In this document: positions 35,489-45,317 of the stretch, piece after piece
Layout: every line of letters begins with the position of its first letter
Position numbering within the stretch: position 1 is the stretch's first letter
Assembly: GCA_019245415.1 (NCBI GenBank)
Contig: JAFARO010000004.1
Location: 496,001-560,000, forward strand
Length of the DNA: 64,000 nt
Source: Alphaproteobacteria bacterium
Lineage (GTDB): Bacteria > Pseudomonadota > Alphaproteobacteria > Micropepsales > Micropepsaceae
Direction of reading: 5' to 3'
Program-made: the position numbers and the translations under genes
Notes under the pieces: model-generated
What the model was told of the DNA's origin: nothing
Databases searched by the model: none
What the model saw: only the letters and a program-made list of their open reading frames with translations

Positions 35489-35737
35489 ATGAATGTGTCG
35501 CTCACCCCGAAGCTGGAAAAGCTCGTTCAGGAAAAAGTCGATTCCGGCCTCTACAACAACGCCAGCGAGGTAATCCGCGAGGCGTTGCGCTTGCTTCAGG
35601 AGAGCGAGGAATTGCGCCGCGCCAAGCTCAAGCGGCTCAAATTGGCGCTTGCCACGGGCGAAGCCGATGTCGCCAGCGGGCGCGTGACGGTCCTCAAGGA
35701 CGACGAAGACCTCGACGCGCTGTTTGCGCGGCTTTGA
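35489..35737 (+). CDS. parD: ParD/CC2985-family antitoxin
   Basis: An 82-residue ribbon-helix-helix protein. MNVSLTPKLEKLVQEKVDSG is the N-terminal beta-strand/helix typical of ParD, then LYNNASEVIREALRLLQESE, the second helix with the conserved NASEVIREALR. The C-terminal part (TVLKDDEDLDALFARL) should wrap the toxin. An ATG three codons earlier (35480) is possible, but spacing from GACGAG favours 35489. The stop overlaps the toxin start by one base. Confidence 0.9.
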   Translation: MNVSLTPKLEKLVQEKVDSGLYNNASEVIREALRLLQESEELRRAKLKRLKLALATGEADVASGRVTVLKDDEDLDALFARL

Positions 35738-36024
35738 TGCATTTGATCCTCGCGGACCGGGCGCGGGCCGATCTCTGGTCGATCGCGCGCTACACCGAAC
35801 GCGAATGGGGCGCGACACGCAAGAAGCGCTATATGGCATTTCTTCGCGAACGCCTTGGAACCTTGCTGCGCCATCCCGATCTCGGTCCAGTCCGCGACGA
35901 CTTGGGCAGTGGCTATCGCAGCCTGCTCGCCGGTAGCCATATGATCTTCTACCGCCGCGCCGGCGAGGGCATCGTCGTCATTCGCGTGCTGCATCAGCGC
36001 ATGGACATCCGCCGGCATCTGTAA
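35737..36024 (+). CDS. parE: ParE/RelE-superfamily toxin
   Basis: A 95-residue protein starting MHLILADRARADLWSIARYT. It has EREWGATRKKRYMAFLRERL, LGPVRDDLGSGYRSLLAGSH and MIFYRRAGEGIVVIRVLHQR, the usual ParE/RelE strands with IRVLH(Q/G)RMD at the end. ParE toxins poison DNA gyrase, RelE-like members cut mRNA; this sequence is closer to ParE. It is co-transcribed with the antitoxin. It is convergent with the J-like gene. Confidence 0.9.
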   Translation: MHLILADRARADLWSIARYTEREWGATRKKRYMAFLRERLGTLLRHPDLGPVRDDLGSGYRSLLAGSHMIFYRRAGEGIVVIRVLHQRMDIRRHL

Positions 36025-36071
36025 GAACTGGTCTGGATCCCGCCAGGCTGTTGACGAACTTGGCAGCAGGA

Positions 36072-37022
36072 TCAGCCTGCCCGTGCGCGCGCCTTCATTT
36101 TCCTGATCATATAATAGACGCCCCGTCCGCTGAAATAGGCGGCGACTCCGGCAGGCGGCATGCTGAATGCCGCCCCGATGAAAGAAAGCGTGAGAACCAC
36201 CAGGAGGCAGATTGCGAAAACGTCGCGGAGGTTCAGCCAGACGCGGCCGAATTTGTTGACCCGCTGCGCCCGCTCGATGAAGCGCGGGTCGAAGCGCGGC
36301 GCCAGCCATTCCCTGTAATGACTGTACCGTTTGAGTTCGGTGCCCAGCGCCGTGAGGTTGACGCCGCTGAGCAGCATCATCGGCTGTCCGGTGAGCAAGA
36401 GCCTCGCCGGACGTTCCTCGTTCATCTTGGCCTTGCGCGATAACTGCGCGAACCAGCTTTCAGCCTCGCCGCGCGCCGCGGCCGCTCGACGGACCGGGCT
36501 CAGCGGTTCGTGCGCGGCCGGCAAGGTCGCCCATCCGGCGTCGCGCAGGATTTGCAGATAGCTGTCGGGCGACAGCGACGTGTCGCGCACCACCTTGGCC
36601 ATCACCACATCGAGAAAATAGTCGCGCTGACCCAGCCCCACCATGCCGCGTGCCAGCGCGGTGGTGAGCGCGCCAAGCGCCGCTCTGGCATCGCCCGAAT
36701 TGATTGCGCGGATGAATTCGCGCTGCGCCTCGAAGCGCTCTCTCTCTTCCGGCGAGCGTTGTGCCGGCGAGTCGGGCATTTGCTCCCGCGGCGGCTGGTC
36801 GGTTGCGCGCTTCTGATTGGCCTGCGCGATTTCTTCGCGCGGCGCCGGACGAATCGGTTGGGCGCGCCCGGCGCTGTAACGAAGCGCCTGCTCATAGGCC
36901 GCGCGCAGTCTTTGGAACGCGGCTGGATTGCTGTCTGGGTCGAGGATCTTGAGCTTCGCGGCATAGGCGCGCCGGATCGCCTTGGCGTCCATGGTCGGTT
37001 CGATCGCCAGTTCTTCCCACAT
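36072..37022 (-). CDS. Membrane protein with a degenerate N-terminal J-like domain, partner of the HscC-type chaperone
   Basis: The 316-residue protein begins MWEELAIEPTMDAKAIRRAY, then KLKILDPDSNPAAFQRLRAA, a J-domain helix II/III layout. The HPD tripeptide needed to stimulate Hsp70 ATPase is replaced by DPD. A long charged linker (about 55-105) and a helical middle follow. One or two membrane segments lie near the C-terminus (VFAICLLVVLTLSFIGAAFS and PPAGVAAYFSGRGVYYMIRK). The ATG is two bases after the Hsp70 stop. In E. coli, HscC is likewise encoded with membrane J-like proteins (DjlB, DjlC). Function of the altered loop is unknown. Confidence 0.8.
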   Translation of the reverse strand: MWEELAIEPTMDAKAIRRAYAAKLKILDPDSNPAAFQRLRAAYEQALRYSAGRAQPIRPAPREEIAQANQKRATDQPPREQMPDSPAQRSPEERERFEAQREFIRAINSGDARAALGALTTALARGMVGLGQRDYFLDVVMAKVVRDTSLSPDSYLQILRDAGWATLPAAHEPLSPVRRAAAARGEAESWFAQLSRKAKMNEERPARLLLTGQPMMLLSGVNLTALGTELKRYSHYREWLAPRFDPRFIERAQRVNKFGRVWLNLRDVFAICLLVVLTLSFIGAAFSMPPAGVAAYFSGRGVYYMIRKMKARARAG

Positions 37023-37024
37023 CC

Positions 37025-38731
<1,707 letters not shown>

Positions 38732-38922
38732 GGCCCCAATGCCCGAAATTCGCCGGACCCTATCCGAATTGGGCGTGACCGGAAATGAAGTCTTATCCGG
38801 TTGAGTGGCGAAGAATTGTCGCGATTCCCTCGCGTTCCTTGTCGCGCTCCGCCTCCCAATCGAGACGGCTTTGGAACAGCCTTGTGCTATGCTGCCCTCG
38901 GGTCCGCTCCGGGGTGATCGCC

Positions 38923-39918
38923 ATGATCCGCGCATCCGCCGCACTTTCGTTGGCACTTGCCGCATTCGCAATCGCGGGCCCTGCGCGCGCAGCCACCTAC
39001 ATTACCTTCGATCCGCCGGGATCGGACTTCACCGCTCCCGCCGGCATCGACGCAAACGGCGTCATCGTCGGCAATTTCAGCGCCGACAACTTTACCGCCG
39101 GCGGCTTCGTGCGCGCCGCCGACGGCACGATCACGGTGTTCGATCCGCATGGGTCGGAAGTGACCGAGCCCCGCGGCATCGATGCCGACGGCCGCATCTA
39201 TGGCGATTATGTTCCCCACAACCGCGAGCGTTATCACGGCTTCGTACGCGCGGCGGACGGCTCGATCACGGTTTTCGATGCACCCGGCACGAACGTGACG
39301 CGCGTCATGGCGTTCGACGCCCAAGGCGGCATCGCCGGCTATTTCCACGGCCGCCACGGCAATCCAACCGGCTTCGTGCGCACGCCGGAAGGCGCGATCC
39401 TGACCTTCAAGGTACCGCATGCGATCTTCACGCTCGCTTACGGCATCAACAGCAGCGGCGCCGTCGCCGGCGTCTATGTCGGCAAGAACCTGAAGATCGA
39501 CAGCTTCATCCGCGCTCCCGACGGCACGATCACCACGTTCGGCGCGCCCCGGCGCGGCGAGGCCGACGCGACCGCGATCAATGCCGCAGGCGTCATCGTC
39601 GGCACGTGTTATTGCAACGGCACGGCCAGCGGCTTCGCACGCGCCGCGGACGGAACCTTCGCGTTCTTCGACCCTACCAATTCCACCGACACGGAGCCGC
39701 GCGCAATCAATACGTCCGGCGAGATCGTGGGAACCTATCAGACCGCCGACAATGTGCAGCACGCCTTCCTGCGCGAATCCGATGGAACGATCTCCACCAT
39801 CGACCCGCCGGACTCCGCGAACGGCGCGACCCCGACCGGTATCAACGATTCCGGCGCCATCGTCGGCTGGTACCAGGGCGGCGACGGGTCGACGCACGGT
39901 TTCATCCGGACACCGTGA
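38923..39918 (+). CDS. Exported HAF-repeat protein
   Basis: A signal peptide (MIRASAALSLALAAFAIAGP, cleavage after ARA) is followed by about seven imperfect repeats of some 45 residues. The repeating pattern is GI(D/N)xxGxIVGxY..., then GF(V/I)RAxDGTITxFDxPG. These are HAF-type repeats, expected to form a beta-propeller-like fold outside the cytoplasm. Similar proteins occur widely without a known role. It is divergent from hscC. Start at 38923 is chosen because the signal peptide begins there. Confidence 0.8.
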   Translation: MIRASAALSLALAAFAIAGPARAATYITFDPPGSDFTAPAGIDANGVIVGNFSADNFTAGGFVRAADGTITVFDPHGSEVTEPRGIDADGRIYGDYVPHNRERYHGFVRAADGSITVFDAPGTNVTRVMAFDAQGGIAGYFHGRHGNPTGFVRTPEGAILTFKVPHAIFTLAYGINSSGAVAGVYVGKNLKIDSFIRAPDGTITTFGAPRRGEADATAINAAGVIVGTCYCNGTASGFARAADGTFAFFDPTNSTDTEPRAINTSGEIVGTYQTADNVQHAFLRESDGTISTIDPPDSANGATPTGINDSGAIVGWYQGGDGSTHGFIRTP

Positions 39919-40087
39919 GGAACAAGCCGCTTGGCGATAGCGGCAACCAGCCCCGGATTGCGGCGGTTAATTAATTCAGCCATGCCGCGGCTTCGGCCAT
40001 GCCGGACACAGGAACGCCTTGAAGGCGGCCGAAGCCGGGGATACGCATGCGGCGCAGGAAGCGGTTCATCGGGTGGAGGCGAGTGCG

Positions 40088-40714
40088 GTGACGAATATCG
40101 GATGGGCGGCTGGAATCGCCATCTTCGCTTGCCTGGCGCAGTCTGCGCAGGCGCAGGACATGCGCGCCACGCTGCCCAATTCCGAAGTCGACCGCGATGG
40201 AACCGACCTTAAGGCGCTCGAGCCGAAGAAACTGCCCAGCGACCCCGTGGGCGTCGCGGCGGAGCTGCGGCTGCGCGGGCGCTGCGACCGGGCGGTGCCG
40301 ATCCTGCGAAACTATGCCGAGCGCGACAACGGCGGCGAGATCGCCCAGTTCAATCTCGGCATGTGCCTGATCGACCTTGCCGGGCCCGAGCACGACGCCA
40401 AGCGCGCCGGCGAGCTCAAGGCGGAAGGCGCGCAATGGATCCTGCGCGCCGCCAACGCCGGCATGGGCAAGGCCCAGGCCGAGGCCGTGCTGCTCTATCT
40501 CGACGGCGTCGGCGTCGCGGCCGACCCGGTGGAGGCGGACAAATGGGCGCTGCTGTTCCACGACAACGGAACGCGCATCGCCATCGGCTTGTCCGATCTT
40601 TCCAGCAGCGTGAAGGACCGTCTCGATGCCGCGCTCAGTGCGGCGCAGCGCTCGCAGGCGCGCGCCCGCGCCGACGCCTGGGTCAGCACGGCGCCGTCGC
40701 AGGACAACGAATAA
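40088..40714 (+). CDS. Exported Sel1-like repeat protein (paralog A)
   Basis: GTG at 40088 with a GGAGG sequence 8 bases upstream; 208 residues with a signal peptide ending SAQAQ. The mature protein has LRLRGRCDRAVPILRNYAER, EIAQFNLGMCLIDLAG, and a Sel1/TPR-like stretch WILRAANAGMGKAQAEAVLL, then YLDGVGVAADPVEADKWALL. Two Cys may pair. Sel1-like repeats mediate protein contacts. A clear paralog lies at 48614 with the same order of segments. An in-frame TTG at 40019 would put the signal peptide internally, so it is not used. Confidence 0.8.
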   Translation: MTNIGWAAGIAIFACLAQSAQAQDMRATLPNSEVDRDGTDLKALEPKKLPSDPVGVAAELRLRGRCDRAVPILRNYAERDNGGEIAQFNLGMCLIDLAGPEHDAKRAGELKAEGAQWILRAANAGMGKAQAEAVLLYLDGVGVAADPVEADKWALLFHDNGTRIAIGLSDLSSSVKDRLDAALSAAQRSQARARADAWVSTAPSQDNE

Positions 40715-40741
40715 TCATTCTTCGCTTTCGACGGCGGACGC

Positions 40742-41029
40742 TCACGCAATCTCCACCGCCCGCGATGGATCAAACGGGTGGTCGATCAGTGCCTGCATCG
40801 TTTCGACGAAGCGCTGCGTGGTCGCGAGCGCGGCATGGATGTCGAAAGCGGCTTCGTCCTGCCAGCGCGAGACGATGAAGAACAGCCGCGGATCGCGCGT
40901 CGCCCGCATGGCCGCGATCGAGATACAGCCTGGTTCGGCGCGGACCTTAAGGATCTGGTCGCGCAGCGCCGCGGCGACCTGCGCCTCGCAGCCGTCGCGC
41001 GCGTGGAAGCGGGCGACGAGATGCAGCAT
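40742..41029 (-). CDS. Antibiotic biosynthesis monooxygenase (ABM)-family protein
   Basis: A 95-residue dimeric alpha/beta barrel protein: MLHLVARFHARDGCEAQVAA, then ILKVRAEPGCISIAAMRATR, and LFFIVSRWQDEAAFDIHAAL. Such proteins include quinol monooxygenases and heme- or quinone-acting enzymes, so the substrate is open. It is divergent from the WYL-type regulator gene at 41165, and the 26-bp palindrome lies between them. A longer frame starting at 41071 is not supported by homology. Confidence 0.82.
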   Translation of the reverse strand: MLHLVARFHARDGCEAQVAAALRDQILKVRAEPGCISIAAMRATRDPRLFFIVSRWQDEAAFDIHAALATTQRFVETMQALIDHPFDPSRAVEIA

Positions 41030-41119
41030 GGCGCCGCTCACGCGGCCGGGCCGGCGCAGGGGGATCGGCACACGTCCATCGGAGGACTCCTCTCCTTATC
41101 CCCCTTTTCCTAGCGGCCC

Positions 41120-41145
41120 GCTGCTGACAGCATGCTGTCAGCAGC
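41120..41145. promoter_or_regulatory. Perfect 26-bp palindrome upstream of the WYL-type regulator
   Basis: GCTGCTGACAGCA directly followed by its reverse complement TGCTGTCAGCAGC. It lies 20-45 bases before the regulator ATG and about 90 bases before the divergent ABM gene. It is a strong candidate operator for autoregulation and for control of the divergent gene. Rho-independent termination is unlikely because no T-tract follows. Confidence 0.65.
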
Positions 41146-41164
41146 CTTTCAGTAACTTGGCAGC

Positions 41165-41905
41165 ATGCGCCGCGCCGACCGCCTGTTCCGCATCGTCCAG
41201 ATCCTGCGCCGCAAGCGCCGGCCGGTAACCGCGGGCGAGATCGCCGAGGAGATGGAGACTTCGTTGCGCACCATCTATCGCGACATCGCGCAATTGATGG
41301 CCGACCGCGTGCCGATCCGCGGCGAGGCCGGCATCGGATACATCTTGGAGGGCGGCTTCGACATGCCGCCTTTGATGCTCACCCCCGACGAGATCGAGGC
41401 GGCGATGCTGGGCGCGCAGTGGGTGATGGGCCGCGCCGATCCGCTGCTTGCGCGCGCCGCCGCCGATCTGGTCGCCAAGATCGGTGCGGTGGTGCCGGAG
41501 CATCTGCGCCCGCTGCTGATGGAGCCGGCGGTCTCCGCCCCCAAGCGCTATCCCACCATGCCCGACGCCATCGACATGGCGCGCCTGCGTGCCGCCATCC
41601 GCGCGCAAGGAAAGCTCGCGCTGGTCTATCGCGACGAGAAGGAGCGGGCGAGCGAGCGCGTGGTCTGGCCGATCGCGGTCAGCTATTGGGAGACGGTGCG
41701 GCTGATCGTGGCGTGGTGCGAGTTGCGCCGGGCTTTCCGCCACTTCCGCACCGACCGCGTGCTGCGCGCCGAGTTCCTGGAGGCGCGCTATGCCACGCCG
41801 CGCGCGACACTGCGCCACCAATGGCGCAAGGAGATAGAAGCGCATGCGCAAGCCGCGCGGCCGCAATCGTCCATGGAACGGTATGTCGACGCGCTGATCG
41901 AGTAG
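41165..41905 (+). CDS. YafY-type transcriptional regulator with HTH and WYL domains
   Basis: The 246-residue protein starts MRRADRLFRIVQILRRKRRP with the DeoR-like winged helix (AGEIAEEMETSLRTIYRDIA). A linker follows with LMLTPDEIEAAMLGAQWVMG. The WYL-type domain is at about 145-215 (KLALVYRDEKERASERVVWP and IAVSYWETVRLIVAWCELRR, with FRHFRTDRV). WYL regulators bind a ligand and control nearby genes. Likely targets are itself, the divergent ABM gene and the following GFA gene, 10 bases downstream. Confidence 0.9.
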   Translation: MRRADRLFRIVQILRRKRRPVTAGEIAEEMETSLRTIYRDIAQLMADRVPIRGEAGIGYILEGGFDMPPLMLTPDEIEAAMLGAQWVMGRADPLLARAAADLVAKIGAVVPEHLRPLLMEPAVSAPKRYPTMPDAIDMARLRAAIRAQGKLALVYRDEKERASERVVWPIAVSYWETVRLIVAWCELRRAFRHFRTDRVLRAEFLEARYATPRATLRHQWRKEIEAHAQAARPQSSMERYVDALIE

Positions 41906-41915
41906 GAGGACAAGA

Positions 41916-42251
41916 ATGGTCGAAGCATCCTGTCACTGCGGCGCGGTGAGGTTCACCGTCGAGACGGCGCCGCAGACCGTCACCGAGTGCAACTGCTCGA
42001 TCTGCCGGCGCAGCGGCGTGTTGTGCGCCTATTATTCGCCCAAGCAGGTGCGCTTCGAGAGCGCGGCGACCGACACCTATATGTGGGGTGACAGGAGCAT
42101 CGTCTTCCACCGCTGCAAGGTCTGCGGCTGCTTCACCCATTGGTCGGCAGTAGACCCTTCCTATGACCGCATGGGCGTCAACGCCCGGCTGATGGCGCCG
42201 GAGATCGTCGCCGCCGCCTCGGTGCGCAAATTCGACGGCGCGGCGATGTAG
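41916..42251 (+). CDS. GFA (glutathione-dependent formaldehyde-activating) family protein
   Basis: A 111-residue zinc-binding protein: MVEASCHCGAVRFTVETAPQ contains the CxCG motif, then ECNCSICRRSGVLCAYY with two more Cys ligands and FHRCKVCGCFTHW with the last set. The pattern is the GFA/CENP-V fold. The founder was linked to S-hydroxymethylglutathione formation, but the role is unclear for most members. It is in an operon with the WYL regulator. Confidence 0.88.
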   Translation: MVEASCHCGAVRFTVETAPQTVTECNCSICRRSGVLCAYYSPKQVRFESAATDTYMWGDRSIVFHRCKVCGCFTHWSAVDPSYDRMGVNARLMAPEIVAAASVRKFDGAAM

Positions 42252-42278
42252 GGGGCATCTTCTTAATCCAAAAGAATC

Positions 42279-42357
42279 GTCATTGCCCGGCTTGTCCGGG
42301 CAACCCATTTTCCAGAGTGAGAAGTAATTGGGTCGCCCGCATGAAGCGGGCGATGAC
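42279..42357. repeat. Family D repeat (copy 2)
   Basis: GTCATTGCCCGGCTTGTCCG...AACCCATTTT on the left and AATTGGGTCGCCCGC...GCGGGCGATGAC on the right. It lies between two convergent genes and could stop transcription in both directions. Confidence 0.75.
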
Positions 42358-42410
42358 GATTTTTGATAAGGAGTGCCGAACCATTTTTTTGGCAGTCCAA
42401 CTGACATCAT

Positions 42411-42761
42411 CTACTTTGCGAGCGCCTTTCTGCTGTCTTCCGGCGCCTCGGCGCGGTCGGCGAGGCCGTAGTCGCGCACCACATAGGCGATGCGCAGGCG
42501 GTAATCGCGGAACAGGCCGCTGCGGCCGGACGCCTGCGCGGCGCGGTGCGCTTCCAGATTGCGCCAGGCGGCAATCGACTCCTCATCGCGCCAGAACGAC
42601 AGCGAGAGGATCTTCGCTGCATCGTTCAGCGACTGGAACCGCTCGATGGAGAGGAAACCGTCGATGCCATCGAGCAGGGACCGGAGCTGCGCGGCGATGT
42701 CGAGATAGTGTTCGCGCGCGCCATCGTCCGACGGCTCGACCTCGAAGATCACCGCGATCAC
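42411..42761 (-). CDS. ABM-family monooxygenase-like protein (second)
   Basis: This 116-residue protein starts [20 protein letters not shown], followed by [20 protein letters not shown], and [20 protein letters not shown] with [20 protein letters not shown]. The pattern is of the alpha/beta-barrel ABM fold with the final R-x-A/Y segment. It is translationally coupled to the NIPSNAP gene by ATGA overlap. Likely part of a small operon controlled by the divergent ArsR regulator. Substrate unknown. Confidence 0.85.
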   Translation of the reverse strand: MIAVIFEVEPSDDGAREHYLDIAAQLRSLLDGIDGFLSIERFQSLNDAAKILSLSFWRDEESIAAWRNLEAHRAAQASGRSGLFRDYRLRIAYVVRDYGLADRAEAPEDSRKALAK

Positions 42762-43066
42762 GGCGCGACCTGCGTCAGAAAGGTGCGTTCCTCACGCAGG
42801 ATCAGGCGCTTGGACTGGGCGAATTCGAAATTGGTATGGCCCTGCGGATCGGCTTTCAGCCGCGCGCGATAGGCCTCGTAGGCCGCGAGGCTGTCGAAGC
42901 CGATCAGCGCATGGGCGACGTCGTTGGTGCCCTCATGCGGCAGGAAATAGCCGATCAGCGCGCCGCCGCAGGCGGGGATGATCGCGAGCCAGTTGCGCGC
43001 ATAGGCCTCGAAGGCGTCGCGCTGGAATGGATCGATCTCGTAGCGGATATGGCAGACCACATTCAT
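42758..43066 (-). CDS. NIPSNAP-family protein
   Basis: A 102-residue alpha/beta-barrel protein: [20 protein letters not shown], then [20 protein letters not shown], and [20 protein letters not shown]. This matches NIPSNAP-type small dimeric barrels. It precedes and overlaps the second ABM gene and is divergent from the ArsR gene across 74 bases. Similar trios (ArsR, NIPSNAP, ABM) are seen in other proteobacteria. Biochemical role unknown. Confidence 0.85.
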   Translation of the reverse strand: MNVVCHIRYEIDPFQRDAFEAYARNWLAIIPACGGALIGYFLPHEGTNDVAHALIGFDSLAAYEAYRARLKADPQGHTNFEFAQSKRLILREERTFLTQVAP

Positions 43067-43118
43067 CCTTCGTCCTCCATCGAATTGTTGAACGACGATA
43101 GCGCTTGGCCCGGCGGCG

Positions 43119-43142
43119 ATGCTTCGGCTACGGTCGAAGCAT
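43119..43142. promoter_or_regulatory. Inverted repeat overlapping the ArsR-type start codon
   Basis: ATGCTTCG (43119-43126) and CGAAGCAT (43135-43142) are perfect arms 8 bases apart. The right arm includes the first two bases of the ATG at 43141. The site sits between the regulator and the divergent NIPSNAP/ABM genes, where an ArsR-type operator is expected. Confidence 0.5.
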
Positions 43143-43821
43143 GAAGGACGGACCCTGCATCGCTCCCATTGCCGCGCTGGCCGGCGATCCGGCGCGCGCC
43201 AATATGCTGGCGGCGCTGATGAGCGGCGCGGCCCTGACCGCGAGCGAGCTCGCGGCGGAGGCCGGCGTCACGGCGCCGACCGCGAGCGCCCATCTGGCCA
43301 AGCTCAAGGCGGGCGGCATGATCGCGGTGCTGAAGCAGGGCCGCCACCGCTATTTCCGGCTCGCCGACGAAGGCGTGGCGGCGATGCTCGAGAGCATGAT
43401 GGAGGTGGCCGCGCGCGCCGGACACCTGCGCGCGCGCCCCGGTCCGCGCGATCCGGCGCTGCGCCGGGCACGCATCTGCTACGACCATCTGGCGGGCGAG
43501 TTCGGCGTGCGGATGTTCGACAGCCTCGTCGCGGCCCGGTATCTCGTCCACCGCCGCGACGGGATGACCCTCACCAGGAGCGGCGAGGAATTCCTTGCCG
43601 CGTTCGGGATCGACGTCGCTGCGTTCGAGGCGGCGCGGCGGCCGGTGTGCAAGGCCTGCCTCGACTGGAGCATGCGCCGCCACCACCTGGCGGGCGCCGC
43701 CGGCGCGGCACTGCTTGCGCGCATGCGCGAAATGAAATGGCTGCGGCGCGAGCGCGATAGCCGTGCCCTGCTGTTCACGCCCGATGGCCAGGCGAAGTTC
43801 CGGCGTCAGTTCCCCGCCTGA
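43141..43821 (+). CDS. ArsR-family winged-helix regulator
   Basis: A 226-residue protein. The N-terminal winged helix is seen in [40 protein letters not shown] (recognition helix) and [20 protein letters not shown]. The C-terminal part has [20 protein letters not shown] and a later [20 protein letters not shown]. This architecture is common in ArsR regulators next to NIPSNAP and ABM genes and may bind an organic ligand rather than a metal. There is no clear Shine-Dalgarno before the ATG at 43141. The longer frame from TTG 43105 is less likely. Confidence 0.85.
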   Translation: MKDGPCIAPIAALAGDPARANMLAALMSGAALTASELAAEAGVTAPTASAHLAKLKAGGMIAVLKQGRHRYFRLADEGVAAMLESMMEVAARAGHLRARPGPRDPALRRARICYDHLAGEFGVRMFDSLVAARYLVHRRDGMTLTRSGEEFLAAFGIDVAAFEAARRPVCKACLDWSMRRHHLAGAAGAALLARMREMKWLRRERDSRALLFTPDGQAKFRRQFPA

Positions 43822-43906
43822 ACGATCACGCCATCGTGACGGCGCAGCGTTCACCGTGGAGATGGAATAGGGCACATTGCGGCCGGAAACCTTTGGGGCC
43901 TCGCAC

Positions 43907-45217
43907 GTGATCCTTCGCACCGCCGTGCTCCTGGTGTTGCTGTTGTCCGCCGCATCGACGGCATCGACCGACGCCTTGCCGCGGCGCGCGGTGCTGGGTG
44001 CCGCGGTGTCGGACGCCGATGGCGGTGCGAGGATCGACCGCGTGCTGCCGGCCAGTCCCGCGGAGCGCGCAGCCTTGAAGCCCGGCGACATCGTCCTGTC
44101 GATCGCGGACGCCCCCGTTGCGGGCAGCGCCGCCTTCGTCGCAACGGTCAAGGCGCAGCGCGCAGCCACGCCACTCGTCTTTGCAATCCGGCGCGACGGC
44201 GCGCCGATGACCATTTCTGTCACGCTCGATCCGGCGCCGGTCGAACACGACCCCGCCGCGCAGACGCTCTATGAGAGCGTCGCGGTCGATGGAAGCTTGC
44301 GGCGCACGCTCGTGACGCTGCCGGTGCATGCGCAGGGGCGTCTTCCGGCCGTGCTGATCATCGGCGGCATCGGCTGCTATACCGTCGACAACCCTTCTGC
44401 GACCGACGACGGTTATCTCAGACTCGCCCACGATCTTGCGCACCGCGGCGTCGCGGTCATGCGGCTGGAGAAAAGCGGCGTCGGCGACAGCAAGGGTCCA
44501 CCCTGCATCGGCGTCGATCTCGACCACGAAATGAAGAGCTATGCCGTGGCGCTCGCGGCCTTACGCCGCCACGCCCATGTCGATGCGGACAGGGTCTATC
44601 TCTTCGGCCACAGCATCGGCACGTTGATCGCGCCGCGCCTTGCCGCCACCGGCGGTGCCGCCGGCGTGATTGTGGCCGAAGGAGTGGGCCGCAACTGGAT
44701 CGAATACGAGCTCGCCAATCTGCGCCGTCAGCTCGAACTGGCCGGCGAAGCGCCGGCGGCGGTCGACGCCAAGCTGGCGCAGAAGGAAGTGTGCATGCAC
44801 CGCCTCTTGATCGAACGCACGCCGGAAAGCGAGATCGAGAAGACCGAGCCCTTCTGCAAGGAGCACAACGCCTATCCTGCCGCCGAAGCCTATATGCAGC
44901 AGGCGGCGGCGCTGAACATCGCCGAACCGTGGATCGCTTTCGACAAGCCGGTGCTCGTGATCTACGGCACCGCCGATTTCATCACCGCCGAGGACGACCA
45001 CCACCGCATCGCGGCCATCGTCAATGAGCACCGCCCGGGGCTTGCCGACCTCAAGCTGATCGCCGGCATGGATCACTATCTTCAGGCCGGCGGCACCGAG
45101 CAGCAGGACTTCGATATGCGCGTGAAGCAGAGCAAGTCGGGGCCTTACGATGCCGATCTGAGCGCCGCCGTGCTCGGCTGGCTGTGCCGGCGGGAGCGGT
45201 GCAGGGCGGCGGAGTAA
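43907..45217 (+). CDS. Exported alpha/beta hydrolase with an N-terminal PDZ domain
   Basis: GTG at 43907 begins a signal peptide (VILRTAVLLVLLLSAASTAS). Residues about 30-110 form a PDZ domain (DRVLPASPAERAALKPGDIV, then ADAPVAGSAAFVATV). The hydrolase follows: GIGCYTVDN loop, nucleophile elbow FGHSIGTLIAPRL (Ser), likely acid YGTADFITAEDD, and likely base His in AGMDHYLQAGG. The fusion suggests a periplasmic esterase or peptidase that docks on peptide ends. Paralogs with a PDZ domain occur as 'serine aminopeptidase S33' proteins. TTG at 43877 is an alternative start. Confidence 0.8.
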   Translation: MILRTAVLLVLLLSAASTASTDALPRRAVLGAAVSDADGGARIDRVLPASPAERAALKPGDIVLSIADAPVAGSAAFVATVKAQRAATPLVFAIRRDGAPMTISVTLDPAPVEHDPAAQTLYESVAVDGSLRRTLVTLPVHAQGRLPAVLIIGGIGCYTVDNPSATDDGYLRLAHDLAHRGVAVMRLEKSGVGDSKGPPCIGVDLDHEMKSYAVALAALRRHAHVDADRVYLFGHSIGTLIAPRLAATGGAAGVIVAEGVGRNWIEYELANLRRQLELAGEAPAAVDAKLAQKEVCMHRLLIERTPESEIEKTEPFCKEHNAYPAAEAYMQQAAALNIAEPWIAFDKPVLVIYGTADFITAEDDHHRIAAIVNEHRPGLADLKLIAGMDHYLQAGGTEQQDFDMRVKQSKSGPYDADLSAAVLGWLCRRERCRAAE

Positions 45218-45229
45218 GACGAAAATCGC

Positions 45230-45313
45230 GTCATCCTGAGGTGCAGGGCCGCGTGCTTCGAGGGCCGCTTCGCGGCCACCTCAGCATGACGCGGCCCTGC
45301 CTCGAAGGGTGGC
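45230..45313. repeat. Family C repeat (copy 2)
   Basis: GTCATCCTGAGGTGCAGGGC starts the element, CCTCAGCATGAC appears in the middle and CCTCGAAGGGTGG near the end. It lies between convergent stops and would fold into hairpins. Confidence 0.75.
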
Positions 45314-45317
45314 GCGC

